A DNA stretch of 64,000 bases, taken from contig JARLGU010000006.1 of the NCBI GenBank assembly GCA_031292625.1, positions 114,109-178,108 of the forward strand, in the 5' to 3' direction. Within the stretch, counting starts at the first letter, position 1. The number at the start of each line of letters is the position of its first letter. This document shows, piece by piece, positions 42,116 through 51,168 of the stretch. This stretch comes from Capsulimonadaceae bacterium (lineage in GTDB: Bacteria > Armatimonadota > Armatimonadia > Armatimonadales > Capsulimonadaceae). Both the position numbers and the translations under genes were made by a program. Under the pieces are notes generated by a model. That model saw nothing but the letters and a program-made list of their open reading frames with translations. It searched no databases and was not told where the DNA came from.

Positions 42116-44722
42116 ATGAACAAACGCCTTTCATTTCAAGTCTGCCTATCCGCGTTCGTCCTCGCAAGTTGCGCTTACGCGCACGCGGCGCCTTCCGTGT
42201 CGTTTACATCCGGCGCTCTGGGCAACATATTTGCCGCGCGATCAGGCGCCATGCATCTTTCCATGGACCGAAACGTCGCGGTGAAATCCGGCACGATCGT
42301 CGTAACGAACGAGTTGGAGCAAGCCGAGGCGACCGTGACCATCCCGGCGGACGCGACGGATGTGACCGTCCAGCTGCCGCACAAAGGCTTCTTTGAGCTT
42401 CGAGCCCATCTCATTCAGGGCGACGGAACTCCGCGAGTCATCGAGACAACTGCGGCGGTCGCCGGCGATCCAATCCCGGACGCAGAGCGGCTCGCGGCGC
42501 CTTTCGGTCTCGAATCCGTCGGCGCTCCCGCCGCCCTCGTCATTGCCGCGGGAGCCGGCTACAACCGCGGATTCACGCCGCAGAACGGCATTCTGCGCAC
42601 GGCAAGCGGCGATGTTGCGTGGTGGCCCGGCTACCATTCGACGCCGCCCGCCGAACCGCTGAATATCATTAACGCAGTGATGTCGCCGCCCGGCTGGGTG
42701 GTCGCGCCGGAGCACGAGAAGCAGGAATCGATCACGAAGACATTCCCGCCGTCCGATTGGAACGAATACCAGAAGGTCGTCCGCCAATTCGCGACGTCGC
42801 AGTCCTGGGTTAAGGGGTTCGAGGCTTTGAACGAGCCCGACGCATCCCACTGGCAGGGAAGCGATGCCGATCTTGTGCAATACCACAAGGCGATCCGCGA
42901 AGAGCTGAGATCCGTGGGGCTCGGTCAGAAATTGCTGGGCCCTTGCTTCTGGTCGATCGACTTACAGCACCTTGACAAGCTCGTTAAGCTCGGCCTGCTC
43001 GATAGCGTAGACGGCATCTCAGTACACAGCTACGCAAATGCGCCGCCCGAAGGTAAATGGATCGGACAAATCGAGCAATTGAAGCAATATCTGGCGTCTA
43101 CGGCACATCCAGAGGAGCCGATTTACCTGACCGAATACGGCTGGGCCATCGGCAATGGCGACAAAACGACGCCTGAGAAGGAACTCGAACAAGCGCGTTA
43201 TGCTTCCCGCGGAATCGCTTTGCTCGCCCGCGAACACCTTGCAGCCGCCATTTACTTCGCACTGCGCTGGACTGACGGAGGCACGGGGCCAAACTGGTCG
43301 GTCGTTCACCCTGACAACACCCCACGTCCCGGATACGCCGCAATCGCGACCGCATACCGATGGCTGACCGGAACGACCGGCGGGACCCTCATCCATCCCT
43401 CTCCGTCGTCTTACATGATCGTATTCGGAAAGGGAGAGAAGTCCGTGGGCGTCGCCTGGGATACCCAGGAGAGCTCGCGGATCCAGCTTCCCGGCAAGCC
43501 AGCGCGTATCGAAAGCATGACGGGAGAGGCGGTCGCAAAGGACGCGGACGGCTGCGTCACTCTCACGCAGAGTCCGCTTTACTTCGAGACCGCCGATTCA
43601 TCCCTCGCCAAGCTGGCCCCAGCCCCCACCGTAACCCTCCTGCGCGGGCAGTCTCGCCCCTGGAGCCTCGCATCTCACGAGACAGCCCTCCCCGCGGCCC
43701 TATCCGTGCGCAATGGTGTCCTGCGAGCCGGTGACGACGCGCTTCCCGGGAGCTACACCGGGTTCGTCAAGAGTGGGTCAGGCTGGCAAATCGTTCCTAT
43801 CGACGTTAAGCCCCTCTGGTCCGTTACATCGGCCATCGTGGTTTGGCCGAGGACAGCGGCAGTCCCGAGCGTTCGTCTTACGCTGCGCTCAGTAACAGAA
43901 ACGGCAGAGGTCACTCCTATTCTGCGCCTGGAGGGCCGGCCGGACGAATTTGGCGCGCCGATCGCCCTGATCCCAGATCATGATACAATCGTCGACATCC
44001 CGATCCACGACTATAGACCGGGGGAAACGCTCTCCGGATCCGCGACGCTGGAAGGAAAGCTGGAAGGCCGCCTGGAAGAGTCTGCGCTCAAGTTCCGCGT
44101 TCTCCCAATTCCCTGTCAGCTTCAGCCAACGAGCGCACCGCCGGATTGGGACACCATTCCCGCCGTGCCATCCAGCGCCTGGAGGATGTTCGGACCGGAT
44201 GGCGATGCGGCGATAGCCCCATCGGACTGTTCGGCAACATTGAAAGTTGTCGCCACACCCGCTAATCTGCTCCTGCACGTCGCCGTTCGCGACGACGTCC
44301 TCTATGCGGCGACCGGCGGCGATCCGCTTTGGAGCGCAGACAGCATACAGATCGCGTTCGACTTGAGCGCGTCGCCAGAAGCCCGTGATCGCCGGGAGCT
44401 GGAATTCATCGCCGCCAAACAGGATAGTCGCAACATCATCGAACGTGACCGTTCGACGATCGACAGTCTTCCCGCCGGCGTACCGGATTCGGGCGCGTCC
44501 GCCGCCATCACCAGGAAGGGGGACGTAACGACCTATGACATCGCACTTGCGTGGCCATCGCTCGATCTGCCAGGTCGTCCAGCAGCCGCGCAGCGAGTCG
44601 GCTTCGATATAGCGATAAACGATTCTGACGGAAAAGGTCAGCCTCGGCACGGCCTGGAGATGGTTCCAGGCATTGTCGCGACCAAGGATACGGCGGCTTT
44701 CGCCGAGCTCCTGCTACGATAG
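42116..44722 (+). CDS. Exported GH-A clan glycosidase (GH39-like) with C-terminal CBM9-like domain
   Basis: 868 aa from ATG 42116; the frame is open further back but only here does a signal peptide start (MNKRLSFQVCLSAFVLASCAYAHAA). The catalytic barrel (~130-460) has an acid/base motif FEALNEPD (about 238-243) and nucleophile motif IYLTEYGW (about 335-341), as in GH39/GH5-like clan A enzymes. The last ~190 residues (LLLHVAVRDDVLYAATGG, LWSADSIQIAFDL, DIALAWPSLDLPG) resemble a CBM9/DOMON-type sugar-binding domain. Under the LacI-type operator together with the upstream module. Confidence 0.82.
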   Translation: MNKRLSFQVCLSAFVLASCAYAHAAPSVSFTSGALGNIFAARSGAMHLSMDRNVAVKSGTIVVTNELEQAEATVTIPADATDVTVQLPHKGFFELRAHLIQGDGTPRVIETTAAVAGDPIPDAERLAAPFGLESVGAPAALVIAAGAGYNRGFTPQNGILRTASGDVAWWPGYHSTPPAEPLNIINAVMSPPGWVVAPEHEKQESITKTFPPSDWNEYQKVVRQFATSQSWVKGFEALNEPDASHWQGSDADLVQYHKAIREELRSVGLGQKLLGPCFWSIDLQHLDKLVKLGLLDSVDGISVHSYANAPPEGKWIGQIEQLKQYLASTAHPEEPIYLTEYGWAIGNGDKTTPEKELEQARYASRGIALLAREHLAAAIYFALRWTDGGTGPNWSVVHPDNTPRPGYAAIATAYRWLTGTTGGTLIHPSPSSYMIVFGKGEKSVGVAWDTQESSRIQLPGKPARIESMTGEAVAKDADGCVTLTQSPLYFETADSSLAKLAPAPTVTLLRGQSRPWSLASHETALPAALSVRNGVLRAGDDALPGSYTGFVKSGSGWQIVPIDVKPLWSVTSAIVVWPRTAAVPSVRLTLRSVTETAEVTPILRLEGRPDEFGAPIALIPDHDTIVDIPIHDYRPGETLSGSATLEGKLEGRLEESALKFRVLPIPCQLQPTSAPPDWDTIPAVPSSAWRMFGPDGDAAIAPSDCSATLKVVATPANLLLHVAVRDDVLYAATGGDPLWSADSIQIAFDLSASPEARDRRELEFIAAKQDSRNIIERDRSTIDSLPAGVPDSGASAAITRKGDVTTYDIALAWPSLDLPGRPAAAQRVGFDIAINDSDGKGQPRHGLEMVPGIVATKDTAAFAELLLR

Positions 44723-44741
44723 CGCCATGATACGCAAACAA

Positions 44742-44766
44742 CCCCGCGTCCGATTGGACGCAGGGT
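44742..44766 (-). terminator. Terminator of rplU-rpmA
   Basis: GCGTCC-GATT-GGACGC stem extended by CCC/GGG, followed on the minus strand by TTGTTTGCG. It separates the ribosomal genes from the convergent glycosidase operon. Confidence 0.65.
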
Positions 44767-44797
44767 TCTGCGAAACTGTCGCCGACGGTTGCGCCGT

Positions 44798-45067
44798 CTA
44801 GGCGGGAGTGACGGGCTTCTCTTCGTAGACGCTGATTCGGCGCTTGGTTTTATGACCTTCGAATTTCACGAAGCCGTTGATCAACGAGAACAGCGTGTGG
44901 TCCTTGCCCATTCCGACATTCTTGCCGGGATCGAACTTGGTGCCGCGCTGGCGGATGAGAATGCTACCGGCCTTCACTTCTTCGCCGGCATATTCCTTTA
45001 CCCCAAGCATCTGGGGATTGCTGTCGCGCCCGTTGCGTGAGGAGCCGACGCCTTTCTTATGGGCCAT
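44798..45067 (-). CDS. rpmA: 50S ribosomal protein bL27
   Basis: 89 aa, full length. [29 protein letters not shown] and [28 protein letters not shown] are diagnostic. The N-terminus begins directly with AHKKG, without the cleavable extension found in Firmicutes. Near the peptidyl-transferase centre of the large subunit. It follows rplU by nine bases, the universal order. Confidence 0.98.
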   Translation of the reverse strand: MAHKKGVGSSRNGRDSNPQMLGVKEYAGEEVKAGSILIRQRGTKFDPGKNVGMGKDHTLFSLINGFVKFEGHKTKRRISVYEEKPVTPA

Positions 45068-45076
45068 TGTGAATAC

Positions 45077-45394
45077 CTACTTTCCGAGTGCGATCGAATT
45101 GATCTGGACCTTGGTCAAGTCCTGGCGGTGACCATAGTGGTGCCGGACGTTCTTCTTGGCCTTGTAGGTGTACCCGTCAATTTTGGGTCCCCTGGCCGGC
45201 CCGACAATCGTCGCCGAAACCTGAGCTTGAGAAACCGTCGGTGAGCCGAATACGGTGGCATCGTTACCCCCGACGGCAAGAACTTCTTCGATGGCCAAGA
45301 CCTCGCCGGCGTCACCGGGAAGCTTGTCCACCAGCAATGTAGAGTTTTCCTCTACGCGATACTGTTTTCCGCCGAGGCGAATGATGGCATACAT
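45077..45394 (-). CDS. rplU: 50S ribosomal protein bL21
   Basis: 105 aa from ATG 45394 ([17 protein letters not shown]); the frame extends upstream without a plausible start. [18 protein letters not shown] and [22 protein letters not shown] match bL21. First gene of the rplU-rpmA unit, with a promoter at 45431-45460. Confidence 0.98.
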   Translation of the reverse strand: MYAIIRLGGKQYRVEENSTLLVDKLPGDAGEVLAIEEVLAVGGNDATVFGSPTVSQAQVSATIVGPARGPKIDGYTYKAKKNVRHHYGHRQDLTKVQINSIALGK

Positions 45395-45430
45395 AGGCTT
45401 ATCCTTGATTGAGACAAAACAACGGCTCAC

Positions 45431-45460
45431 AGTATACTCCAGGCAGCGCGCCAAAATCAA
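45431..45460 (-). promoter_or_regulatory. Promoter of rplU-rpmA
   Basis: Minus strand TTGATT (45460-45455), 18 bases, TATACT (45436-45431), about 37 bases before the start codon. Confidence 0.7.
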
Positions 45461-45552
45461 GAGGTTTGCCAATTATTGTAGCGGTTCCTGGTCCAACGGC
45501 GCACGCAAGACGGCCAGCTGAGCTCAACTACACCGAAAAATCTAACGAAATT

Positions 45553-45598
45553 ACGCACATAATAAGATAAATCATTGAATAATGAGATCATTATGCGC
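45553..45598. repeat. AT-rich nested inverted repeat in rplU-remA gap
   Basis: GCACATAAT...GAT on the left mirrors ATCATTATGCGC on the right, around an inner TCATT-GAAT-AATGA hairpin. It is strikingly AT-rich for this region. It lies between the divergent rplU and remA promoters; no other gene-like content was seen in the 45395-45903 gap apart from these promoters. Confidence 0.5.
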
Positions 45599-45763
45599 AA
45601 GAATACGTATGATACTTTACGTCGCGCCATCACATTGCAAAGCATTGCCAAAGTACGCCGGACAAGAAGCCCGTCTGCCTAGCGGGCCATCGCGCATCAT
45701 ATCGCTGGCGCTCCGATTTTGACGAGATATCGTGCGCTTAGAATAATATCTGCGATTTCCGGC

Positions 45764-45793
45764 TTGACACACGTGTTTTTGTGTCGGTATAAT
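45764..45793 (+). promoter_or_regulatory. Promoter of remA-gmk
   Basis: TTGACA at 45764-45769, 18 bases, TATAAT at 45788-45793: both hexamers are perfect. GACACA/TGTGTC (45766-45785) forms a 20-base palindrome across the -35 and spacer, suggesting a repressor site. Confidence 0.82.
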
Positions 45794-45903
45794 TCGGCAT
45801 AGACTTTCCCAGCTCAAGTCTAGTTTTTGAGCAGACAGGGATGTGATCGGTCGTGTGCAATATTCTAGATTGCGCGACGCCGTGCAAGGAGCACTAAACT
45901 CGT

Positions 45904-46197
45904 ATGGTTCCCGTAGCCCTCAACGTCGGCTTTGACAACTACGTCATCAGCGACAAAGTCATCGCGCTGGTTAGCAGCGATTCCGCGCCTATGCGCCGAG
46001 TTATCCAGGAGTTCCGCAAAACGGGACGCCTCATTGATGCGACTCAGGGTCGTAAGACGAAAAGCGTCGTCTTCCTCGAAAGCGGACAGATCGCCGCGTC
46101 GGCACTGCCGCAAGAGATCCTGATGCGCCGTATCAGCGGAGATACCAAGGCAGCGCCGGAACCGTCAGACGATGACGAGACCGAGGATGGCGAATGA
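45904..46197 (+). CDS. remA: RemA/DUF370 family regulator
   Basis: 97 aa. VALNVGFDNYVISDKVIALVSSDSAPMRRVIQEFRKTGRLIDATQGRKTKSVVFLESGQI follows the DUF370 core; in Bacillus subtilis RemA is a DNA-binding ring protein that activates matrix genes. The last ~25 residues are acidic (PSDDDETEDGE) and non-conserved. The family is usually encoded directly before gmk, as here (ATGA overlap). It is preceded by a perfect-consensus promoter and a long leader (~110 bases). Confidence 0.93.
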   Translation: MVPVALNVGFDNYVISDKVIALVSSDSAPMRRVIQEFRKTGRLIDATQGRKTKSVVFLESGQIAASALPQEILMRRISGDTKAAPEPSDDDETEDGE

Positions 46198-46799
46198 ATG
46201 TCTCGGTAGCGGATGAAGGATTCCTGATCGTTATATCAGGTCCGTCCGCCGTCGGAAAAGACACCATTCTCGATTGCCTGCTTGACAAGCCAGATCAACT
46301 GAAAAAACCCGTTCTGCGATGCATCACTGCAACCACACGGTCTCCGAGACCGGACGAGCGAGATGGCGTGGATTATCACTTCTTCTCGGTCGGTGAGTTT
46401 CATGCGGTTGTGCAGCAGGACGGGTTTCTTGAGTACGCTAACGTCTTTGGCAACTGGTACGGCACCCCCCTCTCTTGGGTCGCCGAACAGCGCGCCATGG
46501 GTAGTGACGTCATCCTCAAAATCGATGTCCAGGGGGCGCTCAAGGTCAAAGAGCGCGTTCAAGATGCCCTGCTCATCTTCTTTCGCCCCCCGTCGCTCGA
46601 AGAACTCGAACGGCGTCTGCGCGCCAGAAACACCGAAACCGAAGAGCAGATCGCACGGCGGCTGCTTGACGCGCGCAATGAACTGGCTCAAATGCCCCAC
46701 TACGACTACATTGTCGTTAATGATACGCTCGAAGAAGCGGTCAGCGATCTGGCGGCTATTCTCCGCGCCGAACATTGTAAAACGCGACCGCGGATTTAA
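46194..46799 (+). CDS. gmk: Guanylate kinase
   Basis: 201 aa. Phosphorylates GMP to GDP with ATP. P-loop SGPSAVGKDT (about residues 15-24), ATTRSPRPDERDGVDYHF (GMP-binding), GNWYGTPLSWV, ILKIDVQGALKVKE, RLRARNTETEEQIARRL (lid). The P-loop has Asp (GKDT) where most have Gly-Ser or Ser-Thr. Translationally coupled to remA. Confidence 0.97.
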   Translation: MNVSVADEGFLIVISGPSAVGKDTILDCLLDKPDQLKKPVLRCITATTRSPRPDERDGVDYHFFSVGEFHAVVQQDGFLEYANVFGNWYGTPLSWVAEQRAMGSDVILKIDVQGALKVKERVQDALLIFFRPPSLEELERRLRARNTETEEQIARRLLDARNELAQMPHYDYIVVNDTLEEAVSDLAAILRAEHCKTRPRI

Positions 46800-46888
46800 A
46801 TCGGCCTGAGCAGCTCGCGCTGGCGCTTGCATGCCTGAGCCCGTTCAAGCCCCCAACTCATACGTATCTCATCGAGAGGTTGTGCCAT

Positions 46889-49582
46889 ATGACCGCCAAG
46901 ATCGTCCCCGTGGACCTTCGCTGTGAATATCAGGTCGATCCCCTTGCGATCGATACGCCTTCTCCTAGACTGAGCTGGCATGTCGAAGCGTCCAACGCGC
47001 AGAACCGCGGACTTACGCAGGCCGCCTATCGAATCCGAGTCGCCGCCAGCCGGGACCTGTTGAGTTCGGGCGGCGCGGACCTCTGGGATTCGGGACCAGT
47101 CCCTTCCCGCCAAACGCTCCACATCCCGTACGAAGGCAAGCCTCTCGCGCCCCTCGCGACGGCGTACTGGACGGTGGACGTATGCGACGACGAGGGCACG
47201 ATCAGCACGGCGCCGATCGCCTCGTGGCGCAAAAGCCTGACGTGGACTGCGGATTTGCCGGCGGCGTGGATATCGTCTCCTTTGCCGCGCTTTCGAGATA
47301 CCAGCGCGCCCGCCTTCCTGCGCCGCGATTTCGTCGTCGAAGGATCGATCGCGCGCGCGACGTTGACCGTGACCGCACTGGGCGTCTACGAAGCTTATAT
47401 CAACAACCAGCGTATTGGCAACGAAGAACTCGCTCCTGGCTGGACCGACTACACAAAGCGTATCGCATTTCAGACGCACGATGTGACAAGTTTGATTACG
47501 CAGGGCCGAAACGCGCTCGGCGCGATCCTCGGCGACGGCTGGTACGCGGGATATGTCGGTTTCGAGCACCGCCGCAACCTTTACGGCAATCGCCCGCAGC
47601 TGCTTGCCCTCCTGACGATCGAATACGGCGACGGCCGTTCGTTTGCGATTGGAACAGACGACGCTTGGCGAACCGCTTGCGGCCCCATTCAATCCGCTGA
47701 CCTGCAGATGGGCGAGTTCTACGATGCGCGGCTCGAACTCGGCGATTGGACCGGCGGCAACTATGATGCCGCCGGCTGGACGCCCGTCAGCGTCCACGAC
47801 AAGCCCGCGCCCACCCCGCTTCTCGTCGCCCAGGTCGACCCGCCCGTACGCGTCACCGAACGCATCGCCGCGCAGTCCGTGACGCAGCCGTCACCCGGAA
47901 CGTTCGTGTTCGACCTCGGCCAGAACATTGCCGGACGAGCACGCCTGAAGGTGACAGGTCCCGCCGGGACGATCGTCCGCCTGCGGCACGCCGAGATTCT
48001 CGAACCAAACGGCAACGTCTATCTGACAAACCTGCGCGCCGCGGAGGCGACGGATACCTATATCTTGAAAGGCGGCGGTCCGGAAGAGTATGAACCGCGC
48101 TTTACGTTCCATGGATTCCGGTACGTCGAGGTAACCGGATATCCGCTGGCGCCCGGGCAGGAAACGCCGCCTCTCGATTCCATTTCCGGCAGCGTCCTCG
48201 AGTCGGACACGCCTGTAGCGGGATCTTTCGTCTGCTCGCACACGATGGTCAATCAGCTCTACAAGAACCTCGTCTGGGGACAACGCGACAACTTCCTAAG
48301 CATCCCAACCGATTGCCCGCAGCGCGACGAACGCCTTGGTTGGATGGGCGACGCGCAGATTTTTGTTCGCACGGCGTCGCTCAACCGGGACGTTTCCGGC
48401 TTCTTCACCAAGTGGGTCCAGGATGTCGTCGACGCGCAGTATCCCTCCGGAGCCTTCCAGGATGTCTCGCCTACCGTTCGCGGCTGGCAGAACGACAACT
48501 CGACCGCCGCTCCCGCGTGGGGAGACGCCGGCATCATCGTTCCGTGGACCGTCGCGCAAGTGTATGGCGATCAGGACTTGTTGACCCGCCACTACGATGC
48601 CATGCGCAAATGGGTCGACTACCTGACCGTAAATAATCCGGACGGAATCTGGCGACACAAGCGCGGCAATGATTACGGCGACTGGCTCTCGATCGAAGCG
48701 GACACCGACAAAGAGTTGCTGGCGACAGCGTACTACGCCTACGACGCGTCTCTGCTGGCCAAGATCGCCCTTTGGCTCGGCGATGTCAACGATGCTGACC
48801 GGTACGAGACGCTCTCGGAAACAATCAAGGCGGCGTTCGTGCGCGAATATCTGGCTGCGGACGGTACGTTGCGCGGCGACACGCAAACCGCGTACGTGCT
48901 CGCCCTGCGCTTCGATCTGCTCCCGGAAGCCGACCGCCCGGCCGCCGCCAAGCGCCTCGCGGACAACATTCGCTCAAAGAACAACCACCTTTCCACAGGC
49001 TTTGTCGGTGTGGGCTATCTTTGCCCTGTTCTCTCTGACTTTGGCTACAACGACCTTGCATACGCGCTGCTGCTCAACGAGACATTCCCCTCCTGGGGCT
49101 ACTCGGTCAAGCATGGCGCCACGACGATTTGGGAACGATGGGACGGCTGGACCGAGGACAAGGGCTTCCAAACGGCTGAGATGAACTCGTTCAACCACTA
49201 TTCTCTCGGCTCAGTCGGCGAGTGGCTCTTCCGCTACGTTGCCGGAATCGACCTCGACACGGCCGCGCCCGGCTTCGAGCGGCTCCTGCTGCATCCTCGA
49301 CCGGATCGCCGCCTATCTCACGTCAGCGCCCGTTACGATTCGATACGCGGACCGATCTCCAGCTCGTGGCGTTATGACAACGACTACGTCGTCTGGCGAG
49401 TCGATATCCCCGCCAATACGACGGCGACCATCGTGATCGACACGCTCAACGTTGCCAAGATCATCGAATCCGGCGGCCCCGTCGCGGACGCGGGAGGCGT
49501 CGCGGTCGTCTCCGTTTCCGAAGGACGCGTCACTCTGCGCACGGGATCCGGGCAGTACGAATTCCGCTGGCCAGCGGCCTGA
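46889..49582 (+). CDS. Alpha-L-rhamnosidase, GH78
   Basis: 897 aa from ATG 46889 with GAGAGG nine bases upstream. Domain order: N-terminal Fn3-like (LRCEYQVDPLAIDTPSPRLSW), Bac_rhamnosid_N (YEAYINNQRIGNEELAPGWTDY, ILGDGWYAGYVGF), concanavalin-like Bac_rhamnosid (FDLGQNIAGRARLKVTG), then the (alpha/alpha)6 barrel with DCPQRDERLGWMGDAQIF (about residues 475-492, general acid region) and TTIWERWDGWTEDKG (about 745-759), and a C-terminal beta-sandwich. No signal peptide is seen, so probably intracellular. It stands downstream of gmk but is probably separately regulated. Confidence 0.94.
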   Translation: MTAKIVPVDLRCEYQVDPLAIDTPSPRLSWHVEASNAQNRGLTQAAYRIRVAASRDLLSSGGADLWDSGPVPSRQTLHIPYEGKPLAPLATAYWTVDVCDDEGTISTAPIASWRKSLTWTADLPAAWISSPLPRFRDTSAPAFLRRDFVVEGSIARATLTVTALGVYEAYINNQRIGNEELAPGWTDYTKRIAFQTHDVTSLITQGRNALGAILGDGWYAGYVGFEHRRNLYGNRPQLLALLTIEYGDGRSFAIGTDDAWRTACGPIQSADLQMGEFYDARLELGDWTGGNYDAAGWTPVSVHDKPAPTPLLVAQVDPPVRVTERIAAQSVTQPSPGTFVFDLGQNIAGRARLKVTGPAGTIVRLRHAEILEPNGNVYLTNLRAAEATDTYILKGGGPEEYEPRFTFHGFRYVEVTGYPLAPGQETPPLDSISGSVLESDTPVAGSFVCSHTMVNQLYKNLVWGQRDNFLSIPTDCPQRDERLGWMGDAQIFVRTASLNRDVSGFFTKWVQDVVDAQYPSGAFQDVSPTVRGWQNDNSTAAPAWGDAGIIVPWTVAQVYGDQDLLTRHYDAMRKWVDYLTVNNPDGIWRHKRGNDYGDWLSIEADTDKELLATAYYAYDASLLAKIALWLGDVNDADRYETLSETIKAAFVREYLAADGTLRGDTQTAYVLALRFDLLPEADRPAAAKRLADNIRSKNNHLSTGFVGVGYLCPVLSDFGYNDLAYALLLNETFPSWGYSVKHGATTIWERWDGWTEDKGFQTAEMNSFNHYSLGSVGEWLFRYVAGIDLDTAAPGFERLLLHPRPDRRLSHVSARYDSIRGPISSSWRYDNDYVVWRVDIPANTTATIVIDTLNVAKIIESGGPVADAGGVAVVSVSEGRVTLRTGSGQYEFRWPAA

Positions 49583-49606
49583 GGGCTGGCAGCGCCGGGA
49601 GGCGGG

Positions 49607-50266
49607 GTGTTGAACCGGGATGTAACATTTGTCGCCTTTCCAGGATGGGCGACTGACCACGACGTATTCGTTAAGCACAGGCTTCCTGGGCGAGTGACGA
49701 GCGTGCCGGACGGCGAAGGGCGCATCTCTACAATCGAGCGCATGAACCACCCCGTGTGGCTGCTAGGCTGGTCGCTCGGGGCGCACGCCGCGCTTGAAAT
49801 CGGCGCGACCGCGCCCAGGAACGTACGCGGCGTGATCCTCGCGGGTATTCGGCCAGTCTATCCAGCCGACGCAATCAGCGCCATCCGCGCCCGTTTCGCG
49901 CAGAATCCGCAAACGTGCCTGACGTCGTTCTACCGGCAGTGTTTCCACGGTGCGCCAAAGGAGTGGATGAACTGCGAAGGAAAGCGGCTGATCGACCACT
50001 ACACACGGAATTGGGACGCCGAACGGTTACTGGATGGGCTCGCGTTGCTGGAAACGAAACCGCTCCGCATCGATCGCGCTGGCAATCTCAAGGTATTGGC
50101 TCTCCACGGCGAGCGCGACCGAATTGCGCCAATCGATGAGGCGCGGGCGCTGATCGGATCGAGCGTCAACGCAACGTTTTGCGCGATCCCGTCAGCCGGG
50201 CACGCAGTTTTTCTCGACGCTGGATGTACGGAAACGGTGGCTCAGTGGATATTGAACCAATCATAA
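49607..50266 (+). CDS. Alpha/beta hydrolase, BioH-like carboxylesterase
   Basis: 219 aa from GTG 49607 (a TTG next to it is equally possible; GGGAGG precedes both). The nucleophile elbow GWSLGAHAAL (about residues 54-63), Asp in LHGERDRIAP (about 170) and His in SAGHAVFL (about 198) form a complete catalytic triad. Shorter than E. coli BioH (256 aa). The overlap with a BioC-like methyltransferase suggests it removes the methyl ester from pimeloyl-ACP in biotin precursor synthesis. Other alpha/beta hydrolase functions are possible. Confidence 0.72.
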   Translation: MLNRDVTFVAFPGWATDHDVFVKHRLPGRVTSVPDGEGRISTIERMNHPVWLLGWSLGAHAALEIGATAPRNVRGVILAGIRPVYPADAISAIRARFAQNPQTCLTSFYRQCFHGAPKEWMNCEGKRLIDHYTRNWDAERLLDGLALLETKPLRIDRAGNLKVLALHGERDRIAPIDEARALIGSSVNATFCAIPSAGHAVFLDAGCTETVAQWILNQS

Positions 50267-51033
50267 GGCGATTCTCGCGCGCATCGAAATCCTACGACGA
50301 TCACGCGGTAATCCAGCGGGTTGCCGCCGCAAATCTGATCGAGCGAACGCGGGACGCCGTCGCAAGCGCCGGAATCGAGCCTAGCCGCATTCTCGACGCC
50401 GGTTGCGGCACGGGCCTTTACACTGCCCTTCTGGCGAACGAATATCCGCGAGCAACGGTGACCGCCGTGGACCCGTCTACCGCAATGCTTGACGTCGCAC
50501 GAACTCGCCCATTCGCCTCTTCAGTGGACTTTCGCCATGCGTCGTCCCTGGGCGATGGCGATACATACGACCTGATCTCCTCAAACGCCGCACTCCATTG
50601 GTCGCCAAACCTCGCGGCCTCTCTCGCCGAGTTGCGCATACGGCTCCGCCCCCACGGTCTGCTGACCTGCGCACTGTTCGGACCGCAAACCTACCGCGAG
50701 CTGTCCACGGCGATGGAAACGGCAGTCGGGCGCCCTGTTCGCCTTCCGGCAAGCCGTTTTCCGGATCGCGTTACGCTGCACGATCACCTCGCCCGCCTGT
50801 TCGCCGCCGCGACCGTTGCGCAGGTCGAGTATACGCAGCGCTTCGAGACGCTGCGCGACCTGCTGACGGCCATCAAGAAGTCCGGCGTCCGAGGCGACGG
50901 CGAGTCTCCAGCGCTGTCGTGGACCCGTGGGCTAATCGACCGCATCGAAGAAGCCTACCGCTCCCACTTTGGAGAGATCGTCGCGACACACCAGATACTA
51001 ATCGGCACGGCGCAAGGAGAACAAGCACTATGA
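50245..51033 (+). CDS. bioC: BioC-like malonyl-ACP O-methyltransferase
   Basis: 262 aa from GTG 50245, 22 bases inside the preceding gene; this start leaves the usual short lead before RRFSRASKSYDDHAVIQRVAA, which is typical of BioC. SAM-binding motif I ILDAGCGTGLYTALL (about residues 48-62) and LISSNAALHWSPNLAASL are conserved. It methylates malonyl-ACP to disguise it as a fatty-acid primer for pimelate synthesis. Paired with a BioH-like esterase; bioA, B, D, F are not in the window. Confidence 0.82.
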   Translation: MDIEPIIRRFSRASKSYDDHAVIQRVAAANLIERTRDAVASAGIEPSRILDAGCGTGLYTALLANEYPRATVTAVDPSTAMLDVARTRPFASSVDFRHASSLGDGDTYDLISSNAALHWSPNLAASLAELRIRLRPHGLLTCALFGPQTYRELSTAMETAVGRPVRLPASRFPDRVTLHDHLARLFAAATVAQVEYTQRFETLRDLLTAIKKSGVRGDGESPALSWTRGLIDRIEEAYRSHFGEIVATHQILIGTAQGEQAL

Positions 51034-51094
51034 GGGCTATCGCTTGCCGTGCGCTTCGCGTGCGGCTCGCCAACAAGCCGCGTGTTAAGCGGCT

Positions 51095-51136
51095 TAAGAA
51101 AAATGGCCAGCCCGGCCGAAGAGGGCATCTTAATCC
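51095..51136 (+). repeat. Short dyad element upstream of pentapeptide gene (copy B)
   Basis: TAAGAAAAATGGCCAGCCCGG... ending in GGGCATCTTA; similar to 1760-1800 upstream of larC with TAAG/CTTA ends and GGCC pairs. In both cases it is 11-33 bases before a start codon on the plus strand. Confidence 0.45.
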
Positions 51137-51168
51137 TTATCTTCTCTTACAAAGCGAAAATCCTAATC

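Noticed and set aside
51049..51168. Upstream 40 codons of the pentapeptide-repeat frame
   Set aside because: Contains the dyad repeat element and a strongly basic sequence; ATG 51169 begins the normal protein.
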